Part shown: positions 55,957-63,875 of the stretch, one piece after another
Layout: every line of letters begins with the position of its first letter
How positions within the stretch are numbered: the stretch's first letter is position 1
From: Parapontixanthobacter sp963736595
GTDB lineage: Bacteria; Pseudomonadota; Alphaproteobacteria; Sphingomonadales; Sphingomonadaceae
Assembly: GCA_963736595.1 (NCBI GenBank)
Contig: CAVTPG010000003.1
Coordinates: forward strand, 1-64,000
Direction of reading: 5' to 3'
Length of the DNA stretch: 64,000 nucleotides
Made by a program: the position numbers and the translations under genes
Notes under the pieces: model-generated
The model's database searches: none
What the model was told of the DNA's origin: nothing
What the model saw: only the letters and a program-made list of their open reading frames with translations

Positions 55957-56568
55957 TTGACTTTCCAACTAATCGATCTGCCATATGCCGATGACGCGCT
56001 GGACCCGGCTGTTTCTGCCGAAACGCTGTCCTATCACCACGGCAAGCACCATCAGGCCTATATCGACAAAACCAATGACGCGATCAAAGGCACAGATCAT
56101 GCCGAAAAGTCGCTGGAAGATGTTATCGCTGCCGCGCGTGGCAGCGATCAGGGGTTGTTCAACAATTCCGCACAAAGCTGGAACCACGGCTTTTACTGGC
56201 ATTCGATGGCGTCGGATACCAGTCACCCTTCCGATGAATTGAAAGCCATGATCGAGCGCGATTTCGGTTCGGTCGATGAATTGAAGAGCCAGCTAAAGGC
56301 TCGCGGCGCAGGCCATTTTGCCAGCGGCTGGGTTTGGCTGGCTGAAAAAGGTGGCACGCTGTCCATCGAAGAAACGCATGACGGCGATACGCTCGCCGAT
56401 AGCGACTTCAACCCCCTGCTCACCATCGATGTGTGGGAGCACGCTTACTACCTCGACCATCAGAATAAACGCCCGGCCTATCTGGATGCAGTCGTCGGCG
56501 GCAAGTTGAACTGGTCGTTCGCGTCGCAAAATCTCGCACGCGGCAGCACATGGAAATACCCCGCTTGA
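55957..56568 (+). CDS. sodB: Iron superoxide dismutase
   Basis: Fe-type superoxide dismutase, 203 residues. Metal ligands lie in SYHHGKHHQAYI, SWNHGFYWHSM and DVWEHAYYLDHQN. The Gln in NNSAQSWNH is the second-sphere residue characteristic of Fe rather than Mn enzymes. The start is TTG 55957, set by a strong GAGGAGGG ribosome site at 55945-55952; the nearby ATG is out of frame. A good terminator follows. It is the oxidative-stress neighbour of the general stress response locus. Confidence 0.95.
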   Translation: MTFQLIDLPYADDALDPAVSAETLSYHHGKHHQAYIDKTNDAIKGTDHAEKSLEDVIAAARGSDQGLFNNSAQSWNHGFYWHSMASDTSHPSDELKAMIERDFGSVDELKSQLKARGAGHFASGWVWLAEKGGTLSIEETHDGDTLADSDFNPLLTIDVWEHAYYLDHQNKRPAYLDAVVGGKLNWSFASQNLARGSTWKYPA

Positions 56569-56592
56569 TGTAATTCAACCAAGCAAGAACTG

Positions 56593-56627
56593 GCCCGCCG
56601 AAACATTGCTTTCGGTGGGCTTTTTCT
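56593..56627 (+). terminator. Rho-independent terminator after sodB
   Basis: An 11-bp stem (56593-56603 with 56610-56620, one wobble pair), 6-base loop, then TTTTTCTT. It ends the sodB transcript before the convergent permease gene. Confidence 0.85.
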
Positions 56628-56649
56628 TGGGCGCCGTCGGGCGGCGTAT

Positions 56650-57888
56650 TCAGTCGGGAGAGTTCACCGGCTCCGGTGTCGTCCGGTCGGGATCAAGGCC
56701 CAGCGCTTCGAGATTACCTGCGAATAACGGCTCTCCGAAGACGAACCCGATCAAATTGGGGCGACCGACATGATCGAAGAAAGCCGTCAGTGTCAGCAGA
56801 ATAGGCACAGATAGAAGCGCGCCGAAAAAGCCCCAGACCCAGCTGAAATAACTCAAAGCGATCAGGATCATCACCGGGTTCATCGTAAACCGCGCGCCGA
56901 GAATGGACGGCGTGACGAAGTTTGCCTCGACCGTATGCAAAGCAAGGTAAACAACCGCAGGGATCATGCCCAGCAAGATGGTATCCGCCGTGCCGATGCC
57001 GAACAGGCTGAGCAATGCGACCATCGCCAGCGGGCCGATATACGGGAGGAAGTTCAACAGCATCGCCAGACCGCCCCACATAACCGGCGCCTCGACACCC
57101 ATCGCCCATGCGCCCAGAGCGACGATGATGCCGACACACGCATTGATCCATCCAACAGTAAGAATATAGGCAGCGACGCGATCCTGAATTTCTCGCATGA
57201 CACGAGCTGCTTTGACGCTGGAACTGAGCGATGCGCGATCAAACAGCAGGTGACGGCGTAAGCGCACCCGCGCTTCGATCATGAAAAATGCCATCAGGAA
57301 AGTCAGCAGAACTTCAAGCAAGACGCTGGGCGTAGCGAAAGCCAGCTCTTCCAACAGCGACGGATTGGCCAGCACGACCTGCTCTGAGGAATCGCCCATC
57401 AACTCGCTCAGCTTGTCATTGATTTGCCCGATCCAGCCGAACCGCTCCCGTACTTCGGAAAACCGCTGTCCTACTTGATCGATCATGCCGGGCAAACGGT
57501 CGAACAAGGCGACAGCCGGTTGCAGAATTAAAGCAAGCGCCAGAATGACGATGCCGAGAAAGAAGATAATCGCGATGAGCGAAGCCAATATATTCGGCAC
57601 ACCGAATTCGGCCAGTCGATCGGCCAGCGGCGACAAAATTATGGTAAGAATAATTGCCGATACTAGCGGCAGGAATACCACAGACCCGATCGACAGCACG
57701 AAGGGCAGGGCAAAGAACAAGCCTGCGCCAATTAGCAGAACCAGTGAGGAAATGAGCCGCAATTCCTGTGCCGCAAATGCCAAGCGGCGGTTGGAGCGGG
57801 ACGCTTCGTCGCTGCTCTGCTGATCGCCAGCTATGGCTTTGCTTTCGACAAGCTCGCTTCGATCAGCCGAGGTGCCGGGACCATCCAT
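56650..57888 (-). CDS. AI-2E family transporter (PerM-like)
   Basis: Membrane protein of 412 residues with about eight helices. It belongs to the AI-2 exporter/PerM superfamily, with the pattern IGPLAMVALLSLFGIGT near 280-300 and LSVPILLTLTAFFDHVGRPN towards the C-terminus. The extended loop between helices 3 and 4 (about 130-200) is typical. Function ranges from signal export to Na+/H+ antiport and cannot be decided here. It lies just downstream of ecfG on the same strand, 24 bases after its stop, and may be in the stress regulon. Confidence 0.83.
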   Translation of the reverse strand: MDGPGTSADRSELVESKAIAGDQQSSDEASRSNRRLAFAAQELRLISSLVLLIGAGLFFALPFVLSIGSVVFLPLVSAIILTIILSPLADRLAEFGVPNILASLIAIIFFLGIVILALALILQPAVALFDRLPGMIDQVGQRFSEVRERFGWIGQINDKLSELMGDSSEQVVLANPSLLEELAFATPSVLLEVLLTFLMAFFMIEARVRLRRHLLFDRASLSSSVKAARVMREIQDRVAAYILTVGWINACVGIIVALGAWAMGVEAPVMWGGLAMLLNFLPYIGPLAMVALLSLFGIGTADTILLGMIPAVVYLALHTVEANFVTPSILGARFTMNPVMILIALSYFSWVWGFFGALLSVPILLTLTAFFDHVGRPNLIGFVFGEPLFAGNLEALGLDPDRTTPEPVNSPD

Positions 57889-57912
57889 CGACCGCCCTAC
57901 GAGCCGTTTTGG

Positions 57913-58521
57913 TCAAGGGCGCGCGGCGATGCCACTGCCTGCCGCCACATTGTCGAGTTCTTCCAGAATGGCGCGATGGGCCGTTGCATCGTCAATCGAG
58001 CGGCGCGGAATATCGCCTTCGCTCAGCATCGAATTCAACGCCGCGCGCGCACGGCCAACCCGACTCTTGATTGTGCCGATAGCGCACCCGCAAATTTCCG
58101 AAGCTTCTTCGTAAGAAAAACCGCCTGCACCCACCAGCAGCAAGGCTTCGCGCCGCTCAGGTGGCAGCGTCAGTAACGCACGATGCATATCGGACAGATG
58201 GATCGGCTCTTCCTGTCCTGCGGGCGCTGTCAGGATGCGCTCGGCCACGCCTTCGTCATATTCACCGCGAAAGCGGTTGCGGCGCATATCAGTGAGGTAG
58301 GCGTTGCGAAGAATAACAAACGTCCATGCGCGCATCGACGTGCCGGGTTCAAACCGTTCCTGAGCGGCCCACGCCTTTAGCATGGTTTCCTGCACCAGAT
58401 CGTCGGCCATATCCGCACGCCCGCACAGCCCGCGTGCAAAGGCACGAAGGTGCGGAACAACTTCGGTTAATTCTCTTTTGAAATCGGCTTTCTCACTAGC
58501 CGTACGCTTACTCGCCGTCAT
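57913..58521 (-). CDS. ecfG: General stress response sigma factor EcfG
   Basis: ECF sigma factor of 202 residues. Region 2 (about 15-80) has ADMADDLVQETMLKAWAA and FVILRNAYLTDMRRNR. Region 4 (about 110-170) has LPPERREALLLVGAGGFSYE and GTIKSRVGRARAALN, typical of EcfG. The factor directs RNA polymerase to GGAAC-N16/17-CGTT promoters and is held by NepR until phosphorylated PhyR removes NepR. Its ATG overlaps the nepR stop by one base (TAATG), so the two are translationally coupled and share an autoregulated promoter. Confidence 0.93.
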   Translation of the reverse strand: MTASKRTASEKADFKRELTEVVPHLRAFARGLCGRADMADDLVQETMLKAWAAQERFEPGTSMRAWTFVILRNAYLTDMRRNRFRGEYDEGVAERILTAPAGQEEPIHLSDMHRALLTLPPERREALLLVGAGGFSYEEASEICGCAIGTIKSRVGRARAALNSMLSEGDIPRRSIDDATAHRAILEELDNVAAGSGIAARP

Positions 58522-58721
58522 TAATCGCCTTTGTCCAGCTTGGACAGCAGATCCTGAAAGCTGTCCGGTAATTCTTCCTCTACCACAGAATCATACAACT
58601 GTCGCAAACCATCTGCCCATTCGGGCTTGGTTGCTGCTTCAGCTGAAGTGGATGAAGATTTCGACAAATTCCGGTCTTCTTTCAAATCTTTATTATCGGA
58701 CATATCGTTTTCTGATGACAT
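58521..58721 (-). CDS. nepR: Anti-sigma factor NepR
   Basis: Small anti-sigma factor, 66 residues, that binds EcfG in unstressed cells. The N-terminus is disordered and Ser/Lys/Asp-rich. The conserved two-helix core is LRQLYDSVVEEELPDSFQDL at about 40-59, matching the NepR pattern. ATG at 58721; Met7 is an alternative. It is the first gene of the nepR-ecfG pair, transcribed from the EcfG-type promoter at 58.8 kb. Confidence 0.92.
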   Translation of the reverse strand: MSSENDMSDNKDLKEDRNLSKSSSTSAEAATKPEWADGLRQLYDSVVEEELPDSFQDLLSKLDKGD

Positions 58722-58811
58722 ATCTGGCCATTAATCTTTGTTAAACAAGCCCATAGGCTGATCGGAGTGCAAATTGCACGGAAAATCGGCTGCAATCATG
58801 CTGTAGTTTGG

Positions 58812-58838
58812 GGAACGATACGATTTCTCTATGGTTCC
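58812..58838. promoter_or_regulatory. Fully overlapping divergent EcfG-type promoters
   Basis: On the complement strand GGAAC (58838-58834), 16 bases, then CGTT (58817-58814) is a perfect EcfG promoter facing nepR-ecfG. On the + strand GGAAC (58812-58816), 16 bases, then GGTT (58833-58836) faces the histidine kinase. The -35 of each is the -10 of the other, so one polymerase excludes the other. It supports positive autoregulation. Confidence 0.85.
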
Positions 58839-58945
58839 CTGCCTTGAAAGATCACACAAAATGCTTGCCGAATTGGCACACCGGATTTGCCGCTGCGAGC
58901 ACGAAACCATAAAGGCTCTGGCTTGTCACAAGCCATTGTAATTGC

Positions 58946-60646
58946 GTGAAAGCGAGCGACGTTAACAGTACGAATGCGAGGACACGCCGATGGCTGGTGC
59001 GCTATCCGCGTGCAGTTCCGGTCGGTATTTTCATGCTGGTAACGGCCATTACCGCACTCAGTGTTTTTTCGATCGAGCGAGGCGAGGCGGAACGCGAGCG
59101 GGCGGAAATGATCCGGCTGTCGGAATCCGTCAGTGCCTCCCTGACTCTAAACGGTGCGACCAATGCATCATATTTGCGCGCAGGTGCGGCCTTGTTCGGG
59201 GCCGATGATGCCATTTCGCGCATAACGTTCAGCCGGTTCATCGACGAATTGCGGCTTAACGCAGGTTACAGCGGAGCAGAGGGCATCGGCTGGGCGCCGG
59301 CAATAAACGCCAACCAAATCGATCAGTTCGAGACCGATTTGTTTCTCTCCGGTGCTCCGTCCACGAAGGTCTTTTCCGATCCCGGTGCCGAGCAGGGCGA
59401 TAGGCTTGTGCCGGTAAAATATCTCGAACCCAATACCGCGCGCAACCGCCGCGCAGTCGGTTATGATATGTATTCCGATCCAGTGCGCCGCGAGGCGATC
59501 GATGGATCAACCCGGCGAGTAGAGCCAACCGCCAGCGGACGCGTTGTGCTGGTGCAGGAAGGCGGCGGCAACGACCCAGGCTTCCTCACTTATATGCCGG
59601 TTTTTCAAAGCGGTGATTACCGGCAGGTGAAAGGCTATATTTACAGCCCGTTCAATGCAGGCGATTTCCTGCGTTCCAGTCTGGAAGCGGATGAGCAGAC
59701 GCGCGGCGGGATGGGTATATACCTGTATGATGGCAAAGTGGCGGAGGACACGCTGTTGGCGTCGGTAGCGCCCGATGTCGAGACTGGCAGAACTTATTCT
59801 AAAACAATCGAAATTGCCCATCGTCCATTAAAGCTGGTGGTGGAATCGGCACGCGGCACGGCGTTGTCCTCGCTGGCCCTTATAACTTTGCTGTTCGGTT
59901 TGGCAGTTGCCAGCTTGCTAATGCTGGTCGCACGGTTGCTAACGACGCAGGCCATGGAAGACGAACGGACGCTGAATTGGCTGCATGAGCAAAACTCGAT
60001 CCGCAATTCCCTAACGCGCGAGCTTAATCACCGGGTCAAGAACACGCTAGCCAATGTGCTGTCGATCATTGCCCTAACGCGCCGTCGCGCCGACAACATT
60101 AACGACTTTGCCTCCGGTTTGGATGGCCGCATCAGGGCGCTGTCGGCAACGCATGACCTGCTGACGCAGTCGGAATGGAACACGACACCGGTCGAAGCGG
60201 TCGTGGATGCGGAGCTGGCTCCGTATGCTCAAGGCAACGACACGATGATCGATCGCAGCGGGCCGGACGTCGAGCTGGCTCCGAATGATGCCTTGTCGCT
60301 CGGTATGGCATTGCATGAACTGGCGACCAATGCCGCAAAATATGGTGCGCTCAGTACGCAAGGTGGATGTGTTTCGATCAAATGGGATTTGGTGGAAGAT
60401 AATCTGGCGCGACTGAATTGGGTCGAGACGGGCGGCCCGCCGGTTGCGCAAGCGCGTTCGCGCGGGTTCGGGACCGATCTGATCGAGAAAATCGTGGCGC
60501 ACGAATTGCGGCATCCGGTTAATCTGACCTTTGCGCCCTCCGGTGTTACCTGCACGCTGTTAGTACCGGTCAGGCGGCGCGGCGCGTTCCAATTGCGAGC
60601 GGAAGCGTCCGAGACTGCCGAAGCTGACGATACTGCCAAGCCATAA
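58946..60646 (+). CDS. CHASE-domain sensor histidine kinase (HWE/HisKA_2 type) of the general stress response
   Basis: Sensor kinase of 566 residues. Membrane helix 1 is at about 25-45, an extracytoplasmic CHASE sensor domain follows at about 70-285, and helix 2 is at about 303-330. The dimerisation/phosphotransfer domain has ELNHRVKNTLAN with the phospho-accepting His362. The ATP-binding domain contains LGMALHELATNAAKYGALS. This HWE/HisKA_2 class phosphorylates PhyR-type regulators, and the location beside nepR-ecfG and phyR identifies it as their likely input kinase. The start is GTG 58946. The C-terminal tail is Ala/Glu-rich. Confidence 0.9.
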   Translation: MKASDVNSTNARTRRWLVRYPRAVPVGIFMLVTAITALSVFSIERGEAERERAEMIRLSESVSASLTLNGATNASYLRAGAALFGADDAISRITFSRFIDELRLNAGYSGAEGIGWAPAINANQIDQFETDLFLSGAPSTKVFSDPGAEQGDRLVPVKYLEPNTARNRRAVGYDMYSDPVRREAIDGSTRRVEPTASGRVVLVQEGGGNDPGFLTYMPVFQSGDYRQVKGYIYSPFNAGDFLRSSLEADEQTRGGMGIYLYDGKVAEDTLLASVAPDVETGRTYSKTIEIAHRPLKLVVESARGTALSSLALITLLFGLAVASLLMLVARLLTTQAMEDERTLNWLHEQNSIRNSLTRELNHRVKNTLANVLSIIALTRRRADNINDFASGLDGRIRALSATHDLLTQSEWNTTPVEAVVDAELAPYAQGNDTMIDRSGPDVELAPNDALSLGMALHELATNAAKYGALSTQGGCVSIKWDLVEDNLARLNWVETGGPPVAQARSRGFGTDLIEKIVAHELRHPVNLTFAPSGVTCTLLVPVRRRGAFQLRAEASETAEADDTAKP

Positions 60647-60727
60647 GAAAACGCCGCAGGATCAAATGATCTCGCGACGCTCTCACTATTAAGTTGCTGC
60701 CTTTAGACAGCAGAGTGTGTGGCAGGT

Positions 60728-61513
60728 TTACTTCTTGCTACCGAAGAACAGCGCTTGGCTAATCGCTGCCCGCACTGTCTGTTCCTGAAACGGCTTGGTG
60801 ACCAGATAAGTCGGCTCAGGCCGGTCGCCGGTCAACAGACGTTCTGGATAAGCTGTGATGAAGATTACCGGCACATCGCCCATGCTCAAGATGTCATCGA
60901 CTGCATCGAGCCCCGAAGAGCCATCCGCCAGTTGAATATCAGCCAGCACCAGACCGGGTGTGCGCTCTGCCACGACTTCCTGCGCCTGTGTCCGGGTTGC
61001 AGCTGTTCCGCAGATCTCATGACCAAGCGATTTGACCAGATCTTCCAGTTGCATGGAGATCAGCGGTTCATCTTCGATAATCAGAACCTGCGTGCTGGAC
61101 TCGCGATCGATTTCCTCGACTGCAGTCTGCACCAGATCGGACACCTGATCCGCCGACATTTGCATGATTTCTGCAGCTTCCTCGACGCTGAAATCTTCCA
61201 GCGTTGTCAACAAAAGCGCTTGTCGGTTAAGCGGCGTAACAGAATTCAACCGCGCTTGTGCGGCGAGCTCGTTATTGGAAGGATCCTCGTCTTCGCTATC
61301 CACTTCGAGATAGGCCGAGGCCCATACTTTGTTGAACGCTGCGTATAGCGGCACTCGGCCACCATCGAGCGATGCTTTCAATTCCTCGTCGGCCAGCGCT
61401 GCTTCCAGCGTGGCACGCACAAACGCATCGCCGGTTGCCTGGCTTCCAGTAAGGGCCCGCGCATAGCGCCGCAGGTAGGGTAAATTCTTAGCTATCTGGT
61501 CGCCTAGCGACAT
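60728..61513 (-). CDS. phyR: PhyR, anti-anti-sigma response regulator
   Basis: Response regulator of 261 residues with an EcfG-like N-terminal domain (about 1-135, LPYLRRYARALTGSQATGDA, then LEDFSVEEAAEIM) and a C-terminal receiver domain (about 142-258). The phospho-accepting Asp192 lies in LVLADIQLADG and the conserved Lys in YLVTKPF. When phosphorylated, its sigma-like domain captures NepR and frees EcfG. The start is ATG 61513; the in-frame extension to 61588 crosses the promoter. It is convergent with the kinase gene. Confidence 0.95.
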   Translation of the reverse strand: MSLGDQIAKNLPYLRRYARALTGSQATGDAFVRATLEAALADEELKASLDGGRVPLYAAFNKVWASAYLEVDSEDEDPSNNELAAQARLNSVTPLNRQALLLTTLEDFSVEEAAEIMQMSADQVSDLVQTAVEEIDRESSTQVLIIEDEPLISMQLEDLVKSLGHEICGTAATRTQAQEVVAERTPGLVLADIQLADGSSGLDAVDDILSMGDVPVIFITAYPERLLTGDRPEPTYLVTKPFQEQTVRAAISQALFFGSKK

Positions 61514-61541
61514 AATATTCTCCCGAGATTGGCGCTGGCAA

Positions 61542-61566
61542 AACGGTCGGTCCGAAACAATGTTCC
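61542..61566 (-). promoter_or_regulatory. EcfG-type promoter of phyR
   Basis: On the complement strand GGAAC (61566-61562), 16 bases, CGTT (61545-61542). It is an exact match to the general stress response consensus, about 30 bases before the phyR start, so phyR is itself in the EcfG regulon. Confidence 0.85.
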
Positions 61567-61788
61567 TGCCTTTCGGTGTTGCATACAAGATTATCTGTTT
61601 CAGGCTATCCCGCAGTCGTGTCTACTTGGGAATTAGCGGTGGGCGACTGCCAGGCTGGCCAGCTTGCAACAGCGCCGCTGCTTAGGAAAATAACAAAGGT
61701 TAGGACAGCTATTTTGGTCTGTAACTACAGGAAATCACCTTAGAAATTGGGCCACGAAGAAAATTGTGCGATTTTTCGAGGGCTTCGG

Positions 61789-61813
61789 GGAACCACTTTT
61801 ATTGACGGGCATT
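61789..61813 (+). promoter_or_regulatory. EcfG-like promoter of the candidate small RNA
   Basis: GGAAC at 61789-61793, 16 bases, then CATT at 61810-61813, one base off the CGTT consensus. A start site six to eight bases on (about 61819-61821) falls exactly at the 5' foot of the first hairpin of the candidate RNA, which strengthens the reading. The -10 mismatch keeps the call tentative. Confidence 0.55.
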
Positions 61814-61818
61814 TTCTT

Positions 61819-61908
61819 AGTATCACCGCCGAGACCCCCCCTCCCGTCCAAGCGGCTGGTGATACGATCCCGAAAGGCCTTCGCTCAAAAAGAGCGGAGG
61901 CCTTTTTT
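61819..61908 (+). ncRNA. Candidate stress-regulated small RNA with C-rich loop (GsrN-like architecture)
   Basis: No protein is supported here, yet a complete small-RNA layout is visible. Hairpin 1 pairs 61821-61831 with 61853-61864 (11 pairs, one bulged T). It exposes a 21-base loop containing seven C, a T and three C, complementary to Shine-Dalgarno sequences. About eight unpaired bases later a strong intrinsic terminator ends the transcript, giving about 90 nt. It lies in the 494-base gap between phyR and the response regulator, behind an EcfG-like promoter. In Caulobacter the stress sigma factor drives GsrN, a small RNA that acts through a C-rich loop. The resemblance is in architecture and setting; sequence homology is not tested. 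Confidence 0.65.
61873..61908 (+). terminator. Rho-independent terminator of the candidate small RNA
   Basis: A 14-bp stem (61873-61886 with 61892-61905, one wobble), an A-rich loop of five, and six T at 61903-61908. No + strand gene ends here, so it must belong to a non-coding transcript. The reverse direction has only three T after the stem. Confidence 0.85.
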
Positions 61909-62007
61909 CTTGTCGCGCCATTGCCGCGCGGGGGACACTGATGGACAGCCGTTAAACTCGCGGCAATTTGGACTCAGGTTACGAAGGTATTCGGTGCGCG
62001 GCGCAAC

Positions 62008-62391
62008 CTAACGAATGGCGCGGCGCAGCCTTGAGATAAGCCCGCGACGGCGCGGTTGCCGCATTAGCGTGACTAAGTCTTGCGCATCATACGGCTTTTC
62101 TAGCACCGGTCCCATCAGAGCAATGCGTTCGGGAATATCTTGCGGCGCACCGGTTGAGAAAATGACGCGCGGCGGGCGGGGCTTCATGGATTCAACCAGC
62201 TCCGCAATCGCCCAGCCATCGTCGCTATCGGCCAGATGCACGTCGATAATGACCAGCTCCGGCTTGCGCGCCGATAGAGACTTCATCGCCTGCTTGGTCG
62301 AAGCGCAGATTTCCACTTCGCGCACACCGGCATCCAGTAGAGCCTGCTCGATCGTCATGGCCAAAACTGCATCGTCCTCCGCCACCAGCAC
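62008..62391 (-). CDS. Single-domain response regulator of the stress locus
   Basis: Receiver-only protein of about 127 residues. Acidic pocket AEDD, phospho-accepting Asp50 in LVIIDVHLADSDDG, a Thr in VIFSTGAPQD and the Lys in VLEKPYDAQDL. The FSTG and KPY features recall the FATGUY-type regulators (such as SdrG) that act in the general stress response. GTG 62391 is the first ordinary start but leaves almost no residues before the first strand. The frame is open upstream, and an AAGGAG site lies just before an ATA codon at 62448, giving MATRREPRPDE- if that codon were used or were ATG. A basic tail ends the protein. An EcfG promoter lies upstream. Confidence 0.85.
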   Translation of the reverse strand: MLVAEDDAVLAMTIEQALLDAGVREVEICASTKQAMKSLSARKPELVIIDVHLADSDDGWAIAELVESMKPRPPRVIFSTGAPQDIPERIALMGPVLEKPYDAQDLVTLMRQPRRRGLISRLRRAIR

Positions 62392-62504
62392 GTGGCAAGG
62401 CAGGACCAGCGGGCTTTCGTCCGGGCGCGGTTCGCGGCGGGTGGCTATCGACGTACTCCTTCACAGAACTCCGACGATAATTCGCGGGAGAGGCCTGCAT
62501 TCCG

Positions 62505-62530
62505 AACGGCGATAAAGCCGTGCCGGTTCC
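62505..62530 (-). promoter_or_regulatory. EcfG-type promoter of the response regulator
   Basis: On the complement strand GGAAC (62530-62526), 17 bases, CGTT (62508-62505). It lies 57 bases before the AAGGAG/ATA candidate start (62448) and 114 bases before GTG 62391, placing the regulator in the general stress regulon. Confidence 0.8.
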
Positions 62531-62562
62531 CCGCACTGCGAGCGCTTTGCCCGAAGGTGTTG

Positions 62563-63720
62563 CTATAATGTCTTTTGAAAGATCACATATTCGCGGTTGA
62601 TCTCGCTTTGGATCATTTTCGCTATGGCGATCATGCCTTTATTGTCATCCAGCACCCAGCCGACCTCGCCGCGTTTGGAATGGTATTCCTCATCGGCAAC
62701 GCGCCGGGTTTCATCGATCATCATGAAGACCAGCTGGCTGGCAAGCCTTGTATTATGAAATTCGCGGAGCACGCCCATCAGGGGCACGCGCATTCCCGAT
62801 CCGGTCGGTTCCCACAGCCACCGCAGCATCCTGATCCAGCCAAACGGAAACAGCTTGCCATCGATGCGGGACAGCACATCGTTTACATTCGGCAAAGTCA
62901 TCAGGAATGCGACCGGGCGGCCATCCAACTCAGCAATGTGATTGATCTTGGAATGCAGCACCGGCTTCATTTTCTTTGCCGCGTAAGAAATTTCGGCATC
63001 AGTGAAGGGCACAAAGCCCCAATTGCCCGACCACGCATCGTTGAGGATATGCAGCACCGTCTGCACTTCCTCCGCGTAGCGCGATTTGTCGAGTGGTCGC
63101 ATCGTAATGCGTTCATTGGCGTGGCCCGATTTCATGATCCGCTTGACGATGGGCGGAAAGTCCCGCTCGACCGGCAGATCATAGGTGTAAAGCGACTTTT
63201 CCGGCTTGTAGCCTGCGCCTTCGATCCATTGCCGGTAATGCGCGGGATGATGTCCCATCATGATCATCGGCGCGTGTTCCTGGCCGCTAACAAGCAACCC
63301 CGGCTCTTCCCAGATCGACAGTGAGATCGGCCCCAGCACCCGCGTGACAGAGCGATCTCGCAGCCAGTCTTCCGCCGCTTGCAGCAAGGCTTTGGCTACC
63401 TCTTCATCGGCTGCATCGAAATAACCGAAGAAGCCGCTGCCCGGACCAAAGCCCTGCTCGACCGGGGTTTTTTCCGCTTCATGGTCGATATGCGCGGAGA
63501 TCCGCCCAACCGTTTCGCCATCGCGCTTGGCCAGGAAAAATTGCACGGTCGCGTGGGCAAAAAACGGATTTTTATCAGGATCGACCAGCTCCAATTGCTC
63601 GGAGCGAAGCTGCGGCACGTTGTTGGGCACTTTGTCGGCAAAAGCGCGTCCGCAATCGACGAATGCAGCGCGCCCCTGCTTGCCGCTGACGGGTACAATC
63701 ACTACCTTGTTTCCAGTCAC
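62563..63720 (-). CDS. GNAT-fold N-acyltransferase-like protein (YghO-like)
   Basis: Protein of 385 residues whose relatives in alphaproteobacteria are variously labelled GNAT-like, YghO-like or dATP pyrophosphohydrolase. An N-terminal region has FFAHATVQFFLAKRDGETVGRISAH and GFGPGSGFFGYFDAADE, like a GNAT beta-sheet. The middle contains LGPISLSIWEEPGLLVSG, and the C-terminal half AYAAKKMKP-like and VAFLMTLPNVNDVL elements. No activity can be assigned from sequence. The start is GTG 63720 after AGAGG. It is divergent from the last, partial gene. Confidence 0.7.
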   Translation of the reverse strand: MTGNKVVIVPVSGKQGRAAFVDCGRAFADKVPNNVPQLRSEQLELVDPDKNPFFAHATVQFFLAKRDGETVGRISAHIDHEAEKTPVEQGFGPGSGFFGYFDAADEEVAKALLQAAEDWLRDRSVTRVLGPISLSIWEEPGLLVSGQEHAPMIMMGHHPAHYRQWIEGAGYKPEKSLYTYDLPVERDFPPIVKRIMKSGHANERITMRPLDKSRYAEEVQTVLHILNDAWSGNWGFVPFTDAEISYAAKKMKPVLHSKINHIAELDGRPVAFLMTLPNVNDVLSRIDGKLFPFGWIRMLRWLWEPTGSGMRVPLMGVLREFHNTRLASQLVFMMIDETRRVADEEYHSKRGEVGWVLDDNKGMIAIAKMIQSEINREYVIFQKTL

Positions 63721-63875
63721 GTTTTAACCTCTGTTCAGCCTGTATTAGCCCTGTCTGTGGTTGAAGCGGATTGTCAAGAAAGGGCGCACCGGAACGCGCG
63801 CGATCCGCGCATTCGTGCCGGGGACTGTTATCAATGGAAAATCTAGGCTAAGAGCCGCTCGGACCTGCAAAAGAC

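Noticed and set aside
54644..55960. A 438-codon frame overlapping the dicarboxylate symporter
   Set aside because: Arg/Gly/His-rich shadow of the symporter in the next frame; the symporter has clear helices and motifs.
61861..61910. The hairpin at 61.87-61.91 kb as terminator of the response regulator on the complement strand
   Set aside because: In that direction only three T follow the stem, whereas six T follow on the + strand, so it fits a + strand transcript.
61747..61941. A 64-codon frame between phyR and the response regulator
   Set aside because: It runs through both hairpins of the candidate small RNA and the terminator, has no ribosome site and reads like translated RNA structure.
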